Assembly (NCBI GenBank): GCA_934725085.1
Contig: CAKVAL010000021.1
Location: 1 to 30,587, forward strand
Reading direction: 5' to 3'
DNA from: an uncultured Erysipelotrichaceae bacterium
GTDB taxonomy: Bacteria > Bacillota_I > Bacilli_A > Erysipelotrichales > Erysipelotrichaceae
Length of the DNA stretch: 30,587 nt
In this document: piece by piece, positions 16,402 to 24,057 of the stretch
How positions within the stretch are numbered: position 1 is the stretch's first letter
Layout of the letters: each line of letters starts with the position of its first letter
Notes under the pieces: model-generated
Database searches by the model: none
Told to the model about the DNA's origin: nothing
Seen by the model: the letters and a program-made list of their open reading frames with translations, nothing else
Made by a program: the position numbers and the translations under genes

Positions 16402-17778
16402 TTAATTTTTAGTTTCATCGTTCTTAAGATAATAACCACCAGTTTTATTAGAACCCCTATGTTCGATGTACTTAGATAAATTTCTTTTTATTTCATTTTT
16501 AACCATATTCCAAGTAACATCAGGCATATTTTTATTTACAATTTCAACAAGTTCCATCGAACTTAAACCAGGATTGTCCTTTATAGTTCTTAACAATTCA
16601 AGCCCAAGGTCATTTATCGGGTCATTTATCGGGTCATTTATCGGGTCATTTATCGGGTCATTTATCGGGTCATTTATCGGGTCATTTTGTTCATAATTAA
16701 CGTTTGGCAAAGTTACAATAAAATAATTTTCTGTCGCTTTAAATTCAGGCTTAACAAGATAGTTGTTATAGCTTAAAATTGTTCTCGGTATTCCTGTACC
16801 AAAATTTTCAATTAATCCCATCTTATCAAACACATGAACTAGTCTCGGATTACGATATGTTTGTATTCCACTCATAATTTCGTCCATGGATGCATTAAAA
16901 ATTCCTCCTGGACTCGTTATTTTAAACTTATCTGGGAAAAATTCAATTTTAATATTTGATCTTATGAAATAGTCAGCATGACAAAAAGCATTCATAACAA
17001 CTTCACGAATTGAAGCTCCAGGATATGATTTTGTTTCAATTCTTTTAAACGACCCACCATCTATTACAACTTTTGTATCATTTAAACGATCAGTTTGTTC
17101 TTCAACTTCACGCAAAATTTTAATCAATGACCCATTGAAGCTTTTCTTGATTTTAAAATTCATATCAGTGTCATATTCAGCAAGTTTCACAATCACATCA
17201 GATTGATCAGACAACATCAATGCTAAATTGGTATATTCGTTGTTTTTATTTCTAAAACCAAGAGAATTCATCAATCGTTCTGTTAATTCTATTCCATTGC
17301 CATTAAGTTCCTTTTCAAATGATTTAAAAGAAAGTTGTTGTTCATTAGAAGTATCTTCTTCATAGCTATACCTATTAGTCTCCATAATCATTCGAAGAAT
17401 TTCATCATCTGTAGCTTTTCGTTTACTCCTGCCAACTCTTATATAGACCCCTGATGGCTTAGGTCCTTTTTCTCTTAAATAATAAGGTTTGTTTTTACCT
17501 TTTGATATCTTAATCCTTAGCACATTATCATTATTAAAAGAGTATTCTATTAAACCAGATGGTTTCGGAAAAAAAGCGTCTTGAATCCATCCTCCAATTT
17601 TTAAATCAAGCATATCTTTTTCTTTATCACCAGTGAAACCAACGACACTTCCGTCATCATTAACACCCACATATATAGTTCCACCTTCGCTGTTAAGAAA
17701 AGCAATTATCTCACTCTTAACCTCGTCAATCAATTCTCTTTTCAATTCAGTTTTTTCATCTTCATGATAATTTAACAT
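16402..17778 (-). CDS. AlbA_2 (Schlafen-type) DNA-binding and ATPase-like protein with NDPI repeat
   Basis: A 458-residue protein. Residues 1-130 are an AlbA_2/Schlafen-like domain (ETELKRE-type start, FLNSEGGTIYVGVNDDG, then RVGRSKRKATDDEI). A GHKL-type ATPase-like region follows at about 260-355 (REVVMNAFCHADY, SPGGIF, NFGTGIPRTI), as in the putative transcriptional regulator group COG2865. A linker of six NDPI units comes next (encoded at 16609-16680), then a winged-helix-like C terminus (NPGLSSMELVEIV). Start ATG at 17778 with AGGTGA upstream and a dyad-flanked -10. Relatives are poorly characterised and some lie in defence or stress loci; no defence partner is present here. Confidence 0.87.
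   Translation of the reverse strand: MLNYHEDEKTELKRELIDEVKSEIIAFLNSEGGTIYVGVNDDGSVVGFTGDKEKDMLDLKIGGWIQDAFFPKPSGLIEYSFNNDNVLRIKISKGKNKPYYLREKGPKPSGVYIRVGRSKRKATDDEILRMIMETNRYSYEEDTSNEQQLSFKSFEKELNGNGIELTERLMNSLGFRNKNNEYTNLALMLSDQSDVIVKLAEYDTDMNFKIKKSFNGSLIKILREVEEQTDRLNDTKVVIDGGSFKRIETKSYPGASIREVVMNAFCHADYFIRSNIKIEFFPDKFKITSPGGIFNASMDEIMSGIQTYRNPRLVHVFDKMGLIENFGTGIPRTILSYNNYLVKPEFKATENYFIVTLPNVNYEQNDPINDPINDPINDPINDPINDPINDLGLELLRTIKDNPGLSSMELVEIVNKNMPDVTWNMVKNEIKRNLSKYIEHRGSNKTGGYYLKNDETKN
16609..16687. repeat. 12-bp tandem repeat, six copies plus a partial, coding NDPI
   Basis: GTCATTTATCGG on the plus strand is repeated six times without a mismatch (16609-16680), and a seventh copy breaks after GTCATTT. 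It is in frame with the AlbA_2/ATPase gene and encodes Asn-Asp-Pro-Ile on the minus strand. Copy-number changes would alter the linker by four residues without a frameshift. Confidence 0.97.
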
Positions 17779-17781
17779 ATA

Positions 17782-17818
17782 GGGTCACCTCACAACATAA
17801 TTATACAATTGTTGACCC
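17782..17818 (-). promoter_or_regulatory. Promoter region with GGGTCA dyad for the AlbA_2 gene
   Basis: Minus-strand TATAAT lies between inverted GGGTCA / TGACCC arms (17813-17818 and 17782-17787), with an inner CAACA/TGTTG pairing. The downstream arm adjoins the ribosome binding site. The dyad could be an autoregulatory operator. No good -35 is seen. The rest of the gap to 17909 holds only AT-rich sequence with homopolymer runs. Confidence 0.45.
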
Positions 17819-17909
17819 ATTAAATATGCTTCAATACTTTTATACTTTTCGCACATCGCCTTTAACAATTAATTTTTTTGAAAAAAACCGCCGCCTTTAA
17901 AAAAAGAGG

Positions 17910-18098
17910 TCATTTATCGATAATAATTTTCTTGCAAACAAAACAACGATAAGCTTCTTCATTATCAGACAAATCTATATCAGACTTCTTTCTAAATCTA
18001 ATTATCTTATAGTCAACATCTTCACTTACAAAAGAAGAACCTCTAGAACTGATAATCGCACCCTTTACCATTTCTTCACCACAATATGGACACTTCAT
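17910..18098 (-). CDS. Small zinc-ribbon protein
   Basis: A 62-residue protein with CPYCGEEM at the N terminus and CFVCKK near the C terminus, a four-cysteine zinc ribbon. It resembles small DUF6487-type proteins of Bacillota with unknown function. I chose the ATG at 18098 (MKCPYCG) because GGGAGGA lies 6 nt upstream; the ORF could extend eight residues further but that would bury the ribosome binding site. It follows the XRE gene with a one-base gap and is last in that operon. Confidence 0.75.
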   Translation of the reverse strand: MKCPYCGEEMVKGAIISSRGSSFVSEDVDYKIIRFRKKSDIDLSDNEEAYRCFVCKKIIIDK

Positions 18099-18099
18099 C

Positions 18100-18294
18100 C
18101 TATTCCTCCCAAAACAATTCATCTAGTGTTTTGTTTAATATTCTACAAATCGCAATACACAAATTAATAGTAGGATTATAATCACCCTTTTCTATCGCAT
18201 TAATTGTTTGTCGTGACACACCAACTTTATCAGCCAATTCTTGTTGTGATAAATCTAAAGCTGCGCGAGCTGACTTCATCTTTAAATTCTTCAT
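18100..18294 (-). CDS. XRE-family transcriptional regulator
   Basis: A 64-residue single-domain HTH regulator. QQELADKVGVSRQTINAIEK is the HTH, followed by GDYNPTINLCIAICRILNKTLDELFW, the standard ending of this compact family. I chose the ATG giving MKNLKMKSAR by comparison with family starts; a TTG eight codons upstream is possible. The gene overlaps the end of the preceding membrane protein gene by about 65 nt in another frame, an unusually long overlap. In this family the regulator commonly sits beside a small membrane protein. It is the obvious candidate to bind the TGTAAAAT palindrome at the operon promoter. Confidence 0.88.
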   Translation of the reverse strand: MKNLKMKSARAALDLSQQELADKVGVSRQTINAIEKGDYNPTINLCIAICRILNKTLDELFWEE

Positions 18295-18799
18295 ATAATT
18301 TATTATCTTTCTTATCAATAAACATCTTAATTAAGACATTAACTAAAATAATTATAAACAATAATCCAACAAGCACATAGATGCCACCATCCCAGGTTAA
18401 AACACCATCAACAACAAGTTCATTGTTCTTAATACCATATATAGCTATTACCATAATAAATAACCACATACCAATAAATGGTAATGGCTTTTGTCTTAAT
18501 TCCCAATAAGCATCCTTATAGATACAATATATCAAAGTCACAAGACAGCCTACCATTAGACAAGCCATCATCAACAAACCAAATTCAACCGGAATATTAT
18601 CTACAGTCTCTTTCCATAAGATAAGAAAGGTTTGTAGAAAAAACATAGTTAGAAAACCATACTTAAAGGCCCTGCCTCTAACAAGCTCTTGACGTTCATC
18701 AAAACCACCATGATCCTTTTCACCCTTACCATAGGCAAGAATCTTAAATACTTGAATTATAATAAGTGCAAATAACAATAATTGAGATGTGTTTTTCAT
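18230..18799 (-). CDS. Membrane protein of XRE-linked operon
   Basis: A 189-residue protein with about five hydrophobic segments: an N-terminal one, then FLTMFFLQTFLILW, FGLLMMACLMVGCLVTLIYC, FIGMWLFIMVIAIYG and YVLVGLLFIIILVNVLI. After the first segment there is a conserved-looking FDERQELVRGRAFKYG cytoplasmic motif, seen in small membrane proteins next to compact XRE regulators. AAGGAG lies 7 nt before the ATG. It is the first gene of the operon from the promoter at 18841-18869. Function is unknown; sensing or antagonising the regulator is a possibility only. Confidence 0.75.
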   Translation of the reverse strand: MKNTSQLLLFALIIIQVFKILAYGKGEKDHGGFDERQELVRGRAFKYGFLTMFFLQTFLILWKETVDNIPVEFGLLMMACLMVGCLVTLIYCIYKDAYWELRQKPLPFIGMWLFIMVIAIYGIKNNELVVDGVLTWDGGIYVLVGLLFIIILVNVLIKMFIDKKDNKLYEEFKDEVSSRSFRFITTRIG

Positions 18800-18816
18800 A
18801 ATAAACTCCTTACATA

Positions 18817-18882
18817 ATGTAAAATATATTTTACATCTTCAGTATATTAACACATCTATTAAATGTCAACTATATTTTACAT
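18817..18882 (-). promoter_or_regulatory. Promoter with flanking TGTAAAATATA operators
   Basis: TTGACA (18864-18869), 17-base spacer and TATACT (18841-18846) on the minus strand. A perfect palindrome ATGTAAAATATATTTTACAT (18817-18836) lies in the leader. A second ATGTAAAATATA arm (18871-18882) lies just upstream of the -35, inside the end of the preceding gene. This arrangement suits autoregulation by the XRE protein. Confidence 0.8.
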
Positions 18883-19175
18883 TTGTTTTTAATAAACATC
18901 GTAATCAAACCAAGTAATAAATACACTATCGCATAATAGACAAAAGCTATTTCACCAATATCAAAGAATATCCAGGTACCCATAATAAATAGTAATGAAT
19001 TAACTACAGGATATATCCACTTATCTGCCTTATATCCAAGATATATTGAAAATAAGGGATTAATCGCATAAAACAAGGCAAAACAAATCGCCATACCATT
19101 ATCACCCTTGACAAAAGTAACAACCAAGAATGGTAATAGAATCATTATTATCGCTGACAACAACATCTTTTTCAT
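18870..19175 (-). CDS. Small hydrophobic membrane protein
   Basis: A 101-residue protein with four predicted hydrophobic segments (LLSAIIMILLPFLVVTFV; MAICFALFYAINPLFSIYLG; VVNSLLFIMGTWIFF; IAFVYYAIVYLLLGLITMFI). I do not recognise a family. It has a good ribosome binding site (GGAGG, 7 nt before the ATG). It lies downstream of the TetR gene's terminator and its own 3' end supplies the upstream operator arm and abuts the -35 of the next operon. Confidence 0.65.
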   Translation of the reverse strand: MKKMLLSAIIMILLPFLVVTFVKGDNGMAICFALFYAINPLFSIYLGYKADKWIYPVVNSLLFIMGTWIFFDIGEIAFVYYAIVYLLLGLITMFIKNKCKI

Positions 19176-19189
19176 TTAAGACCCTCCAA

Positions 19190-19217
19190 TAAAAAAGGCA
19201 TCGGAAACCCAACGCCT
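19190..19217 (-). terminator. Terminator of the second tetR gene
   Basis: On the minus strand AGGCGTTGG pairs with CCGATGCCT (9 bp with two G-U) around GTTT, then runs into six T. The tetR stop codon overlaps the first bases of the stem. Confidence 0.8.
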
Positions 19218-19752
19218 ACAACTTATTAACCGCATAAGTTACATATCCATCAATTAGATCTGCAATACTATCCACAAACTTATCTGTATCCTCTTTCATG
19301 TCATTCCAGACAAATTTTAAGAAAGCACCAGTTAAACCAAATAAGACGAAATCGGTAATTTCATTCTTCTTACCCTCGCTGACATTCTTATCCTTAAACA
19401 TAGTATCGAAATATTCAGCGATAACATCCTTCTCATATCTAAAAATCATACGCTCTAGATAATTACGAGACAAAGAATTATAAATATGATAAAACCTTTT
19501 CTTATTAGCCTTACAAGAATCCGCCATCATCTTTAAAGACTTCTTCCAATCGTGCAAATCAATCCACTCTTCCCTTTTAATCGCAAACCACTTCTCTAGA
19601 AGATCATAAATATCCTCATAGTGATAGTAAAATGTATTAGGAGAGATTTCACATCTTTTTGCCAAAGAAGAAACCGTAATCTTCTCAAAAGGCATCTCAT
19701 CTAACATTTTTTCAAAAGTTTCTATAATTGCTTTATTTGTACGTATTGCCAT
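19216..19752 (-). CDS. TetR/AcrR-family regulator (DhaS-like)
   Basis: A 178-residue regulator. Its N-terminal HTH domain includes NKAIIETFEKMLDEMPFEKI and TVSSLAKRCEISPNTFYYHY, then DIYDLLEKWF; the C-terminal part has the TetR_C-like helices of the DhaS-type group. It is monocistronic: a terminator overlaps its stop and it carries its own promoter. No ribosome binding site is present; TAAAAT ends 6 nt before the ATG, as for the other TetR gene. The target is unknown, with the small membrane protein downstream the nearest candidate. Confidence 0.9.
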   Translation of the reverse strand: MAIRTNKAIIETFEKMLDEMPFEKITVSSLAKRCEISPNTFYYHYEDIYDLLEKWFAIKREEWIDLHDWKKSLKMMADSCKANKKRFYHIYNSLSRNYLERMIFRYEKDVIAEYFDTMFKDKNVSEGKKNEITDFVLFGLTGAFLKFVWNDMKEDTDKFVDSIADLIDGYVTYAVNKL

Positions 19753-19758
19753 ACAATT

Positions 19759-19788
19759 ATTTTAACTTAAATATCTAAAAATGCACAA
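19759..19788 (-). promoter_or_regulatory. Promoter of second tetR gene, probable leaderless start
   Basis: Minus-strand TTGTGC (19783-19788), 18-base spacer, TAAAAT (19759-19764), then exactly 6 nt to the ATG. No Shine-Dalgarno sequence fits in between. Confidence 0.5.
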
Positions 19789-19808
19789 ATTTAAGCACAT
19801 TTTAATAT

Positions 19809-21560
19809 TTAAACTAAATTGCCATATTTCAAAGAATAATCCCTATACATAGCGTCATACCCTGCATCATCAGAAGCATGTCTTTTAGTCTTATGGAAAT
19901 AACGATTATCATAATTTAAATCATCAATGATTTCGGTCGCAATATTATTACAATGATCACCAACTCTCTCTAAATTTGTTAACAAGTCTGACCAAATAAA
20001 ACCTGCTTCAATTGAACATTGTCTTCTTTTAACCCTATCAATATGATTGGCTCTAAGCTTGGCCTTAAGCTCATCAATAACCTCTTCAAGCGGTGGTACC
20101 TTTAGGGCAATAGCTAAATCATCCTTTTCAAATGCCAATAAAGAAAGATTAACACACTCCTTAACCGCACTAAGCATATTATCCATTTCCTTAATCGCAT
20201 CCTCACTCAAAGACAAATTCTTATCCCTAAGTTCTCTACTAGCTTGACCAATATTAATCGCATGATCGGCAATTCTCTCTAAGTCACCCATAATCTTCAA
20301 CATCTTAGAAACCTCTTTACTCTCACTTTCACTTAAGGTATTCTTAGAACTCAAATCAACCAAATAAGTACCAATCTTATCCTCATATCTATCATTTTTG
20401 TCTTCTTGTTTAAGAATATCCTCATATAACTTATCAGAATAATTGTTAACTGACTTCAAAGCCATTGTGATAGCCTTTCTAGAAGTATCTGCCATATCAC
20501 TTAAACTAGACTTAGCTTGTGCTAAAGCTAAGGTTGGCGTAACAAACAAACGAGTATCAAGTTCATCATACTTCTCCTTAGTCTTATCATCAGGAATAAT
20601 TCTTAAAGCTAATTTTTCAAGTAAAGCTGACATTGGAAGTAAAATCATTACACATAAGACATTGAAAATAGAATGTGTTAGGGCTATTCCAAACATTGAA
20701 GCCTGTTCACTTAATAAAGGAATATAGACAAAAGTTTTAATAATACAGAATAAAGTTAGAATCACCACTGTACCAATCGTATTAAACAACAAATGTACAA
20801 CAGCCGCTCTTCTAGCATTCTTATTAGTACCAATAGAAGATAACAAACAAGTAACACAAGTACCAATATTCTGTCCCATAATAATAGGAACTGCAGCCCC
20901 ATAAGTAACCTGTCCAGTACTAGATAGAGCTTGTAAGATACCAACCGAAGCCGAACTAGATTGAATAATAGCTGTTAATAAAGCACCAACAAGCACACCC
21001 AACAATGGGTTAGTAAACAAAATAAACAAATTAGAGAAACCAGGAACATTCGCAAGACCTGATACAGCATTAGACATGGTATCCATGCCAAACATCAATG
21101 TCGCAAAACCTAATAAGATAGAACCAATATCCTTTTTAGAATCATCTTTAAGAAACATATAAAAGATAATTCCCACTAGTGCCAGGATTGGCGTGAAAGA
21201 TGTAGGCTTTAATAAAGTAATTAAGATACTACTACCATCAATATCACCTAAAGACAAAATCCAAGAAGTAATCGTAGTACCAATATTAGCACCCATAATG
21301 ACATTGATTGCCTGTCTTAGAGTCATTAAACCCGAATTCACAAAACCAACAACCATAACAGTAGTAGCACTAGAAGATTGAATAACAGCCGTTATCACAA
21401 GACCAGTTAAAAAGCCCTTAAACTTACTATTAGTCATCTTCGCAAGTAAATCCTTAAGCTTATTACCTGCCTTTCTTTCAAGTGCCTGACCCATGATGTT
21501 CATTCCAAACAAGAACAAACTAAGGCCACCTATTAAAGTTAATACATCAAATAAATCCAT
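19809..21560 (-). CDS. Na/Pi cotransporter family protein with PhoU-like tail
   Basis: A 583-residue protein. The N-terminal half is a duplicated Na/Pi cotransporter domain (PF02690 type), each copy marked by QSSSA: AVIQSSSATTVMVVGF and AIIQSSSASVGILQAL, with GANIGTTIT and GQNIGTCVT following. The C-terminal 220 residues are helical and PhoU-like (SKMLKIMGDLERIADHAINIG; LLTNLERVGDHCNNIATEI). It is probably a sodium-coupled phosphate transporter at the membrane. AAAGGGA precedes the ATG. The four-repeat Pho box just upstream and the position after phoPR make Pi control likely. Confidence 0.92.
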   Translation of the reverse strand: MDLFDVLTLIGGLSLFLFGMNIMGQALERKAGNKLKDLLAKMTNSKFKGFLTGLVITAVIQSSSATTVMVVGFVNSGLMTLRQAINVIMGANIGTTITSWILSLGDIDGSSILITLLKPTSFTPILALVGIIFYMFLKDDSKKDIGSILLGFATLMFGMDTMSNAVSGLANVPGFSNLFILFTNPLLGVLVGALLTAIIQSSSASVGILQALSSTGQVTYGAAVPIIMGQNIGTCVTCLLSSIGTNKNARRAAVVHLLFNTIGTVVILTLFCIIKTFVYIPLLSEQASMFGIALTHSIFNVLCVMILLPMSALLEKLALRIIPDDKTKEKYDELDTRLFVTPTLALAQAKSSLSDMADTSRKAITMALKSVNNYSDKLYEDILKQEDKNDRYEDKIGTYLVDLSSKNTLSESESKEVSKMLKIMGDLERIADHAINIGQASRELRDKNLSLSEDAIKEMDNMLSAVKECVNLSLLAFEKDDLAIALKVPPLEEVIDELKAKLRANHIDRVKRRQCSIEAGFIWSDLLTNLERVGDHCNNIATEIIDDLNYDNRYFHKTKRHASDDAGYDAMYRDYSLKYGNLV

Positions 21561-21598
21561 AATAAAAATCCCTTTCCATATTCAATTTAACAAAGGCT

Positions 21599-21637
21599 TG
21601 TTAAAGATATAAAAAGGGAATGTAAAGTAAATGTAAA
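21599..21637 (-). promoter_or_regulatory. Pho box upstream of the Na/Pi cotransporter
   Basis: Four hexamers on the minus strand in strict 11-bp register: TTTACA (21632-21637), TTTACA (21621-21626), TTTTTA (21610-21615) and TTAACA (21599-21604). This matches the four TT(A/C/T)ACA repeats with about 5-bp spacers known for Bacillus PhoP boxes. It starts right after the phoR stop codon. Confidence 0.8.
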
Positions 21638-21638
21638 A

Positions 21639-23291
21639 TTATAGTTTTGGTAAAACAATTGTAAATTCACTGCCCTTGTTTAGCTTAGACTTTAGCGAAA
21701 TATCACCACCCAGAGTCATCACTGCATGCTTAACAATGGACAAACCTAAACCGGTACCACCAACTTCTTTAGAATGAGACTTATCTACACGATAGAATCG
21801 CTCAAATATTCTATCTATTGATTCATCAGGAATACCTATACCATTATCCTTAACCTTGATGATGCCTTCATTAGATACACTAACATCAACATAACCACCT
21901 GGACGATTATATTTAATCGCATTATCTACCAAGTTATAGATAACCATATATAGAAGTCTAGATGAAGAATTAGTAATAAAATGATCACCCTTTAAGCTTA
22001 AATTTACATTACAATTCTTGGCTACAAGAGCTAAATCATTATTTACACTTTCACATAACTTATAAACATCAACGTCCTTATAATCAACACTATCATTATT
22101 GTCTTCATCCAGGAAAGACAACTTAATAATGTCATCAATAAGAGTCATTAAACGTTTAGACTCGCTATAAATCTGATTAGAAAACTTCGTAATATCTTCT
22201 TTCTTAACTAAACCATTACTCAATAATTCAGCACAACCCGAAATATTTTGAAGCGGTGTCTTTAATTCGTGAGAAACATTGGCTGTAAATTCTTTACGCA
22301 TTTGTTCAGCCTTTTCTTTCTCTGAAATATCAATGATAAGTAAGGCAATACCATTAACCTTTTCCTTAGACACAATGGGACTGGCATAGAATTCATAATC
22401 ATTATCCTTAATAGGAACTACCATCTCAGTCTTATTACCAGCTGATGCCTTATTCAACAATTCTTGAACTTCAATCGAATTATTAAACAACAATAAGTCC
22501 TTACCTACCGCATATGATGAAATGTTTAATAACTTACACGCAAAATCATTAATTGAAAGAATAACGCCATCTTTATTCAATAGTACCAAACCTTCATTTA
22601 AATTCTCGGTTGCCGTAATAAATTCATTACGCTTCTGTTTAAGCTCCTCTTCCTTATTATGAATCTGCTTCTGTTGATAAGTAAGTCTATTCATAAGAGG
22701 CTCTAATTCCTCATAAGTCTCGAAGGTCTCTGGATGATCTAAATCAATCTCATTCAAAGGTTCTACTACCCTATTAGAAACTCTATAAGCTAAATAGAAA
22801 GACAAGATAATCATAATTAAAACCACAATTAATAATGGTTGAATCATACTGATCGCAATGGCCCAAATAGATGATTGAGACAAAGATGTTCTAATAATAG
22901 AACCATCATTTAATAAACGAGCACTATATAAAGACTTATATAACATCGTATCCGAATAACGGATACTTGTGCCTTCACCCTTTTCAATAGCTTGTTTAAC
23001 TTCTTCTCTCTCTAGGTGATTTTCAAGCTTGTCTGCATCAACCTCATTATCAAACAAGACCTTACCATCCTTGGAAATCCAAGTAATACGACATTCGGTC
23101 TTATCCAAACTATTTAAATAATCCAAACCTTCTCTTTCAACGGCAGTAGCTGCAAAAGTGGTATCCAACTGTAATTGTCTTAATTGGACACTTGTAAAAT
23201 ATTCATATAAAACATTCATTATCAATAGTAATGAACAAACTAAAGTTATTATCCCAACAAGACAAGTTGACTTAAATATCTTTTTCTTCAT
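21639..23291 (-). CDS. phoR: Phosphate-sensing histidine kinase PhoR
   Basis: A 550-residue sensor kinase. Two membrane segments (about residues 10-30 and 150-170) bracket an extracytoplasmic domain. A degenerate HAMP/coiled-coil and a PAS domain follow, then HisKA with FTANVSHELKTPLQNISG (phospho-acceptor His) and HATPase_c with N-box NLVDNAIKYN, G1 DNGIGIP and G2 GGTGLGLSIVKH. I chose the ATG at 23291 because GGAGG lies 6 nt upstream; it overlaps the end of phoP by 20 nt, so the pair is translationally coupled. The neighbouring pst genes and phoU indicate a phosphate role. Confidence 0.92.
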   Translation of the reverse strand: MKKKIFKSTCLVGIITLVCSLLLIMNVLYEYFTSVQLRQLQLDTTFAATAVEREGLDYLNSLDKTECRITWISKDGKVLFDNEVDADKLENHLEREEVKQAIEKGEGTSIRYSDTMLYKSLYSARLLNDGSIIRTSLSQSSIWAIAISMIQPLLIVVLIMIILSFYLAYRVSNRVVEPLNEIDLDHPETFETYEELEPLMNRLTYQQKQIHNKEEELKQKRNEFITATENLNEGLVLLNKDGVILSINDFACKLLNISSYAVGKDLLLFNNSIEVQELLNKASAGNKTEMVVPIKDNDYEFYASPIVSKEKVNGIALLIIDISEKEKAEQMRKEFTANVSHELKTPLQNISGCAELLSNGLVKKEDITKFSNQIYSESKRLMTLIDDIIKLSFLDEDNNDSVDYKDVDVYKLCESVNNDLALVAKNCNVNLSLKGDHFITNSSSRLLYMVIYNLVDNAIKYNRPGGYVDVSVSNEGIIKVKDNGIGIPDESIDRIFERFYRVDKSHSKEVGGTGLGLSIVKHAVMTLGGDISLKSKLNKGSEFTIVLPKL

Positions 23292-23964
23292 AAATTGCCT
23301 CCATTTTGTATCCAACGCCTCTTAGTGTTTTAATACAAGAACCGAAGTTGCCTAGCTTATTACGCAAAGTTCCTACATGAACATCAATGGTTCTGCTCTC
23401 CCCCACGAAATTACTATCCCAAATAGAAGCTAACAAGTGCTCTCTTGTAAAGACGATACCAATATTGTTCATAAATAGTAGTAATAATTCATATTCCTTA
23501 AGCGTTAATTCAATCTCTTTACCATCCACAATCACTATATGCTTAATATTGTTTAAATAAATAGGACCATTTCTTAATTCTTGTTTCTTATTAGTCACTT
23601 CACTTCTTCTTAACACAGCCTTAATACGTGATACCATCTCCATCATGCCAAAGGGCTTTGCCAAGTAGTCATCAGCACCTAAGTCTAGGCCAATAACCTT
23701 ATCATATTCTTCGCCCTTAGCACTAGCCATAATTATGGGAATATCATGATATCTTTCATCATTTTTAAGACGCTTTAAAATAGAGATACCATCTTCATTT
23801 GGAAGCATAATATCTAGGGTTATTAAACAAGGCTTCTCGTTTTTTAAAGCCTCATCTAATTCTTTACCATCTTTTAAACCAAGAGCATCATAACCAGAAG
23901 CATTTAGGGTATAGGTCATTAATTCTCTTATTCCACGATCATCTTCTACACAAAAAATCATCAT
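23272..23964 (-). CDS. phoP: Phosphate response regulator PhoP/PhoB (OmpR family)
   Basis: A 230-residue regulator. The receiver domain has the acidic pocket EDD (residues 7-9), phospho-acceptor Asp51 in LDIMLPNEDG, Ser/Thr switch in IMASAK and Lys in DYLAKPFG. The C-terminal OmpR-type winged helix includes LTLKEYELLLLFMNN, FTREHLLASIW and RTIDVHVGTLRNKLG. Start MMIF is preceded by AGAGGAAG 6 nt upstream. It is the first gene of phoPR, with Pho-box repeats upstream, so it is probably autoregulated. Confidence 0.94.
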   Translation of the reverse strand: MMIFCVEDDRGIRELMTYTLNASGYDALGLKDGKELDEALKNEKPCLITLDIMLPNEDGISILKRLKNDERYHDIPIIMASAKGEEYDKVIGLDLGADDYLAKPFGMMEMVSRIKAVLRRSEVTNKKQELRNGPIYLNNIKHIVIVDGKEIELTLKEYELLLLFMNNIGIVFTREHLLASIWDSNFVGESRTIDVHVGTLRNKLGNFGSCIKTLRGVGYKMEAIYEEKDI

Positions 23965-24025
23965 TTTACACTTCCTCTTTACAATTTAATGTTACCTAAC
24001 AAATGTTATCCTTACCACAAACAAT

Positions 24026-24042
24026 TGTAAATTTTATGTAAA
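24026..24042 (-). promoter_or_regulatory. Pho box upstream of phoPR
   Basis: Two perfect TTTACA hexamers on the minus strand, 11 bp apart (24037-24042 and 24026-24031). A further TGTAAA in the opposite orientation (24051-24056) lies next to the phoU stop. The other two in-phase positions are degenerate, so this box is weaker than the one before the cotransporter. Confidence 0.65.
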
Positions 24043-24057
24043 ATGATGACTTTACAT

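Noticed and set aside
16402..17778. A phage-defence island around the AlbA_2/ATPase gene.
   Set aside because: No nuclease, methylase or other defence partner lies beside it; neighbours are an oxidoreductase and a regulatory operon.
17907..17919. A 13-base match (AGGTCATTTATCG) to the NDPI repeat unit, at the end of the zinc-ribbon gene 1.2 kb away.
   Set aside because: The match is short, AT-rich and in a different coding context. It is probably chance, though it could have seeded the repeat; not strong enough to claim.
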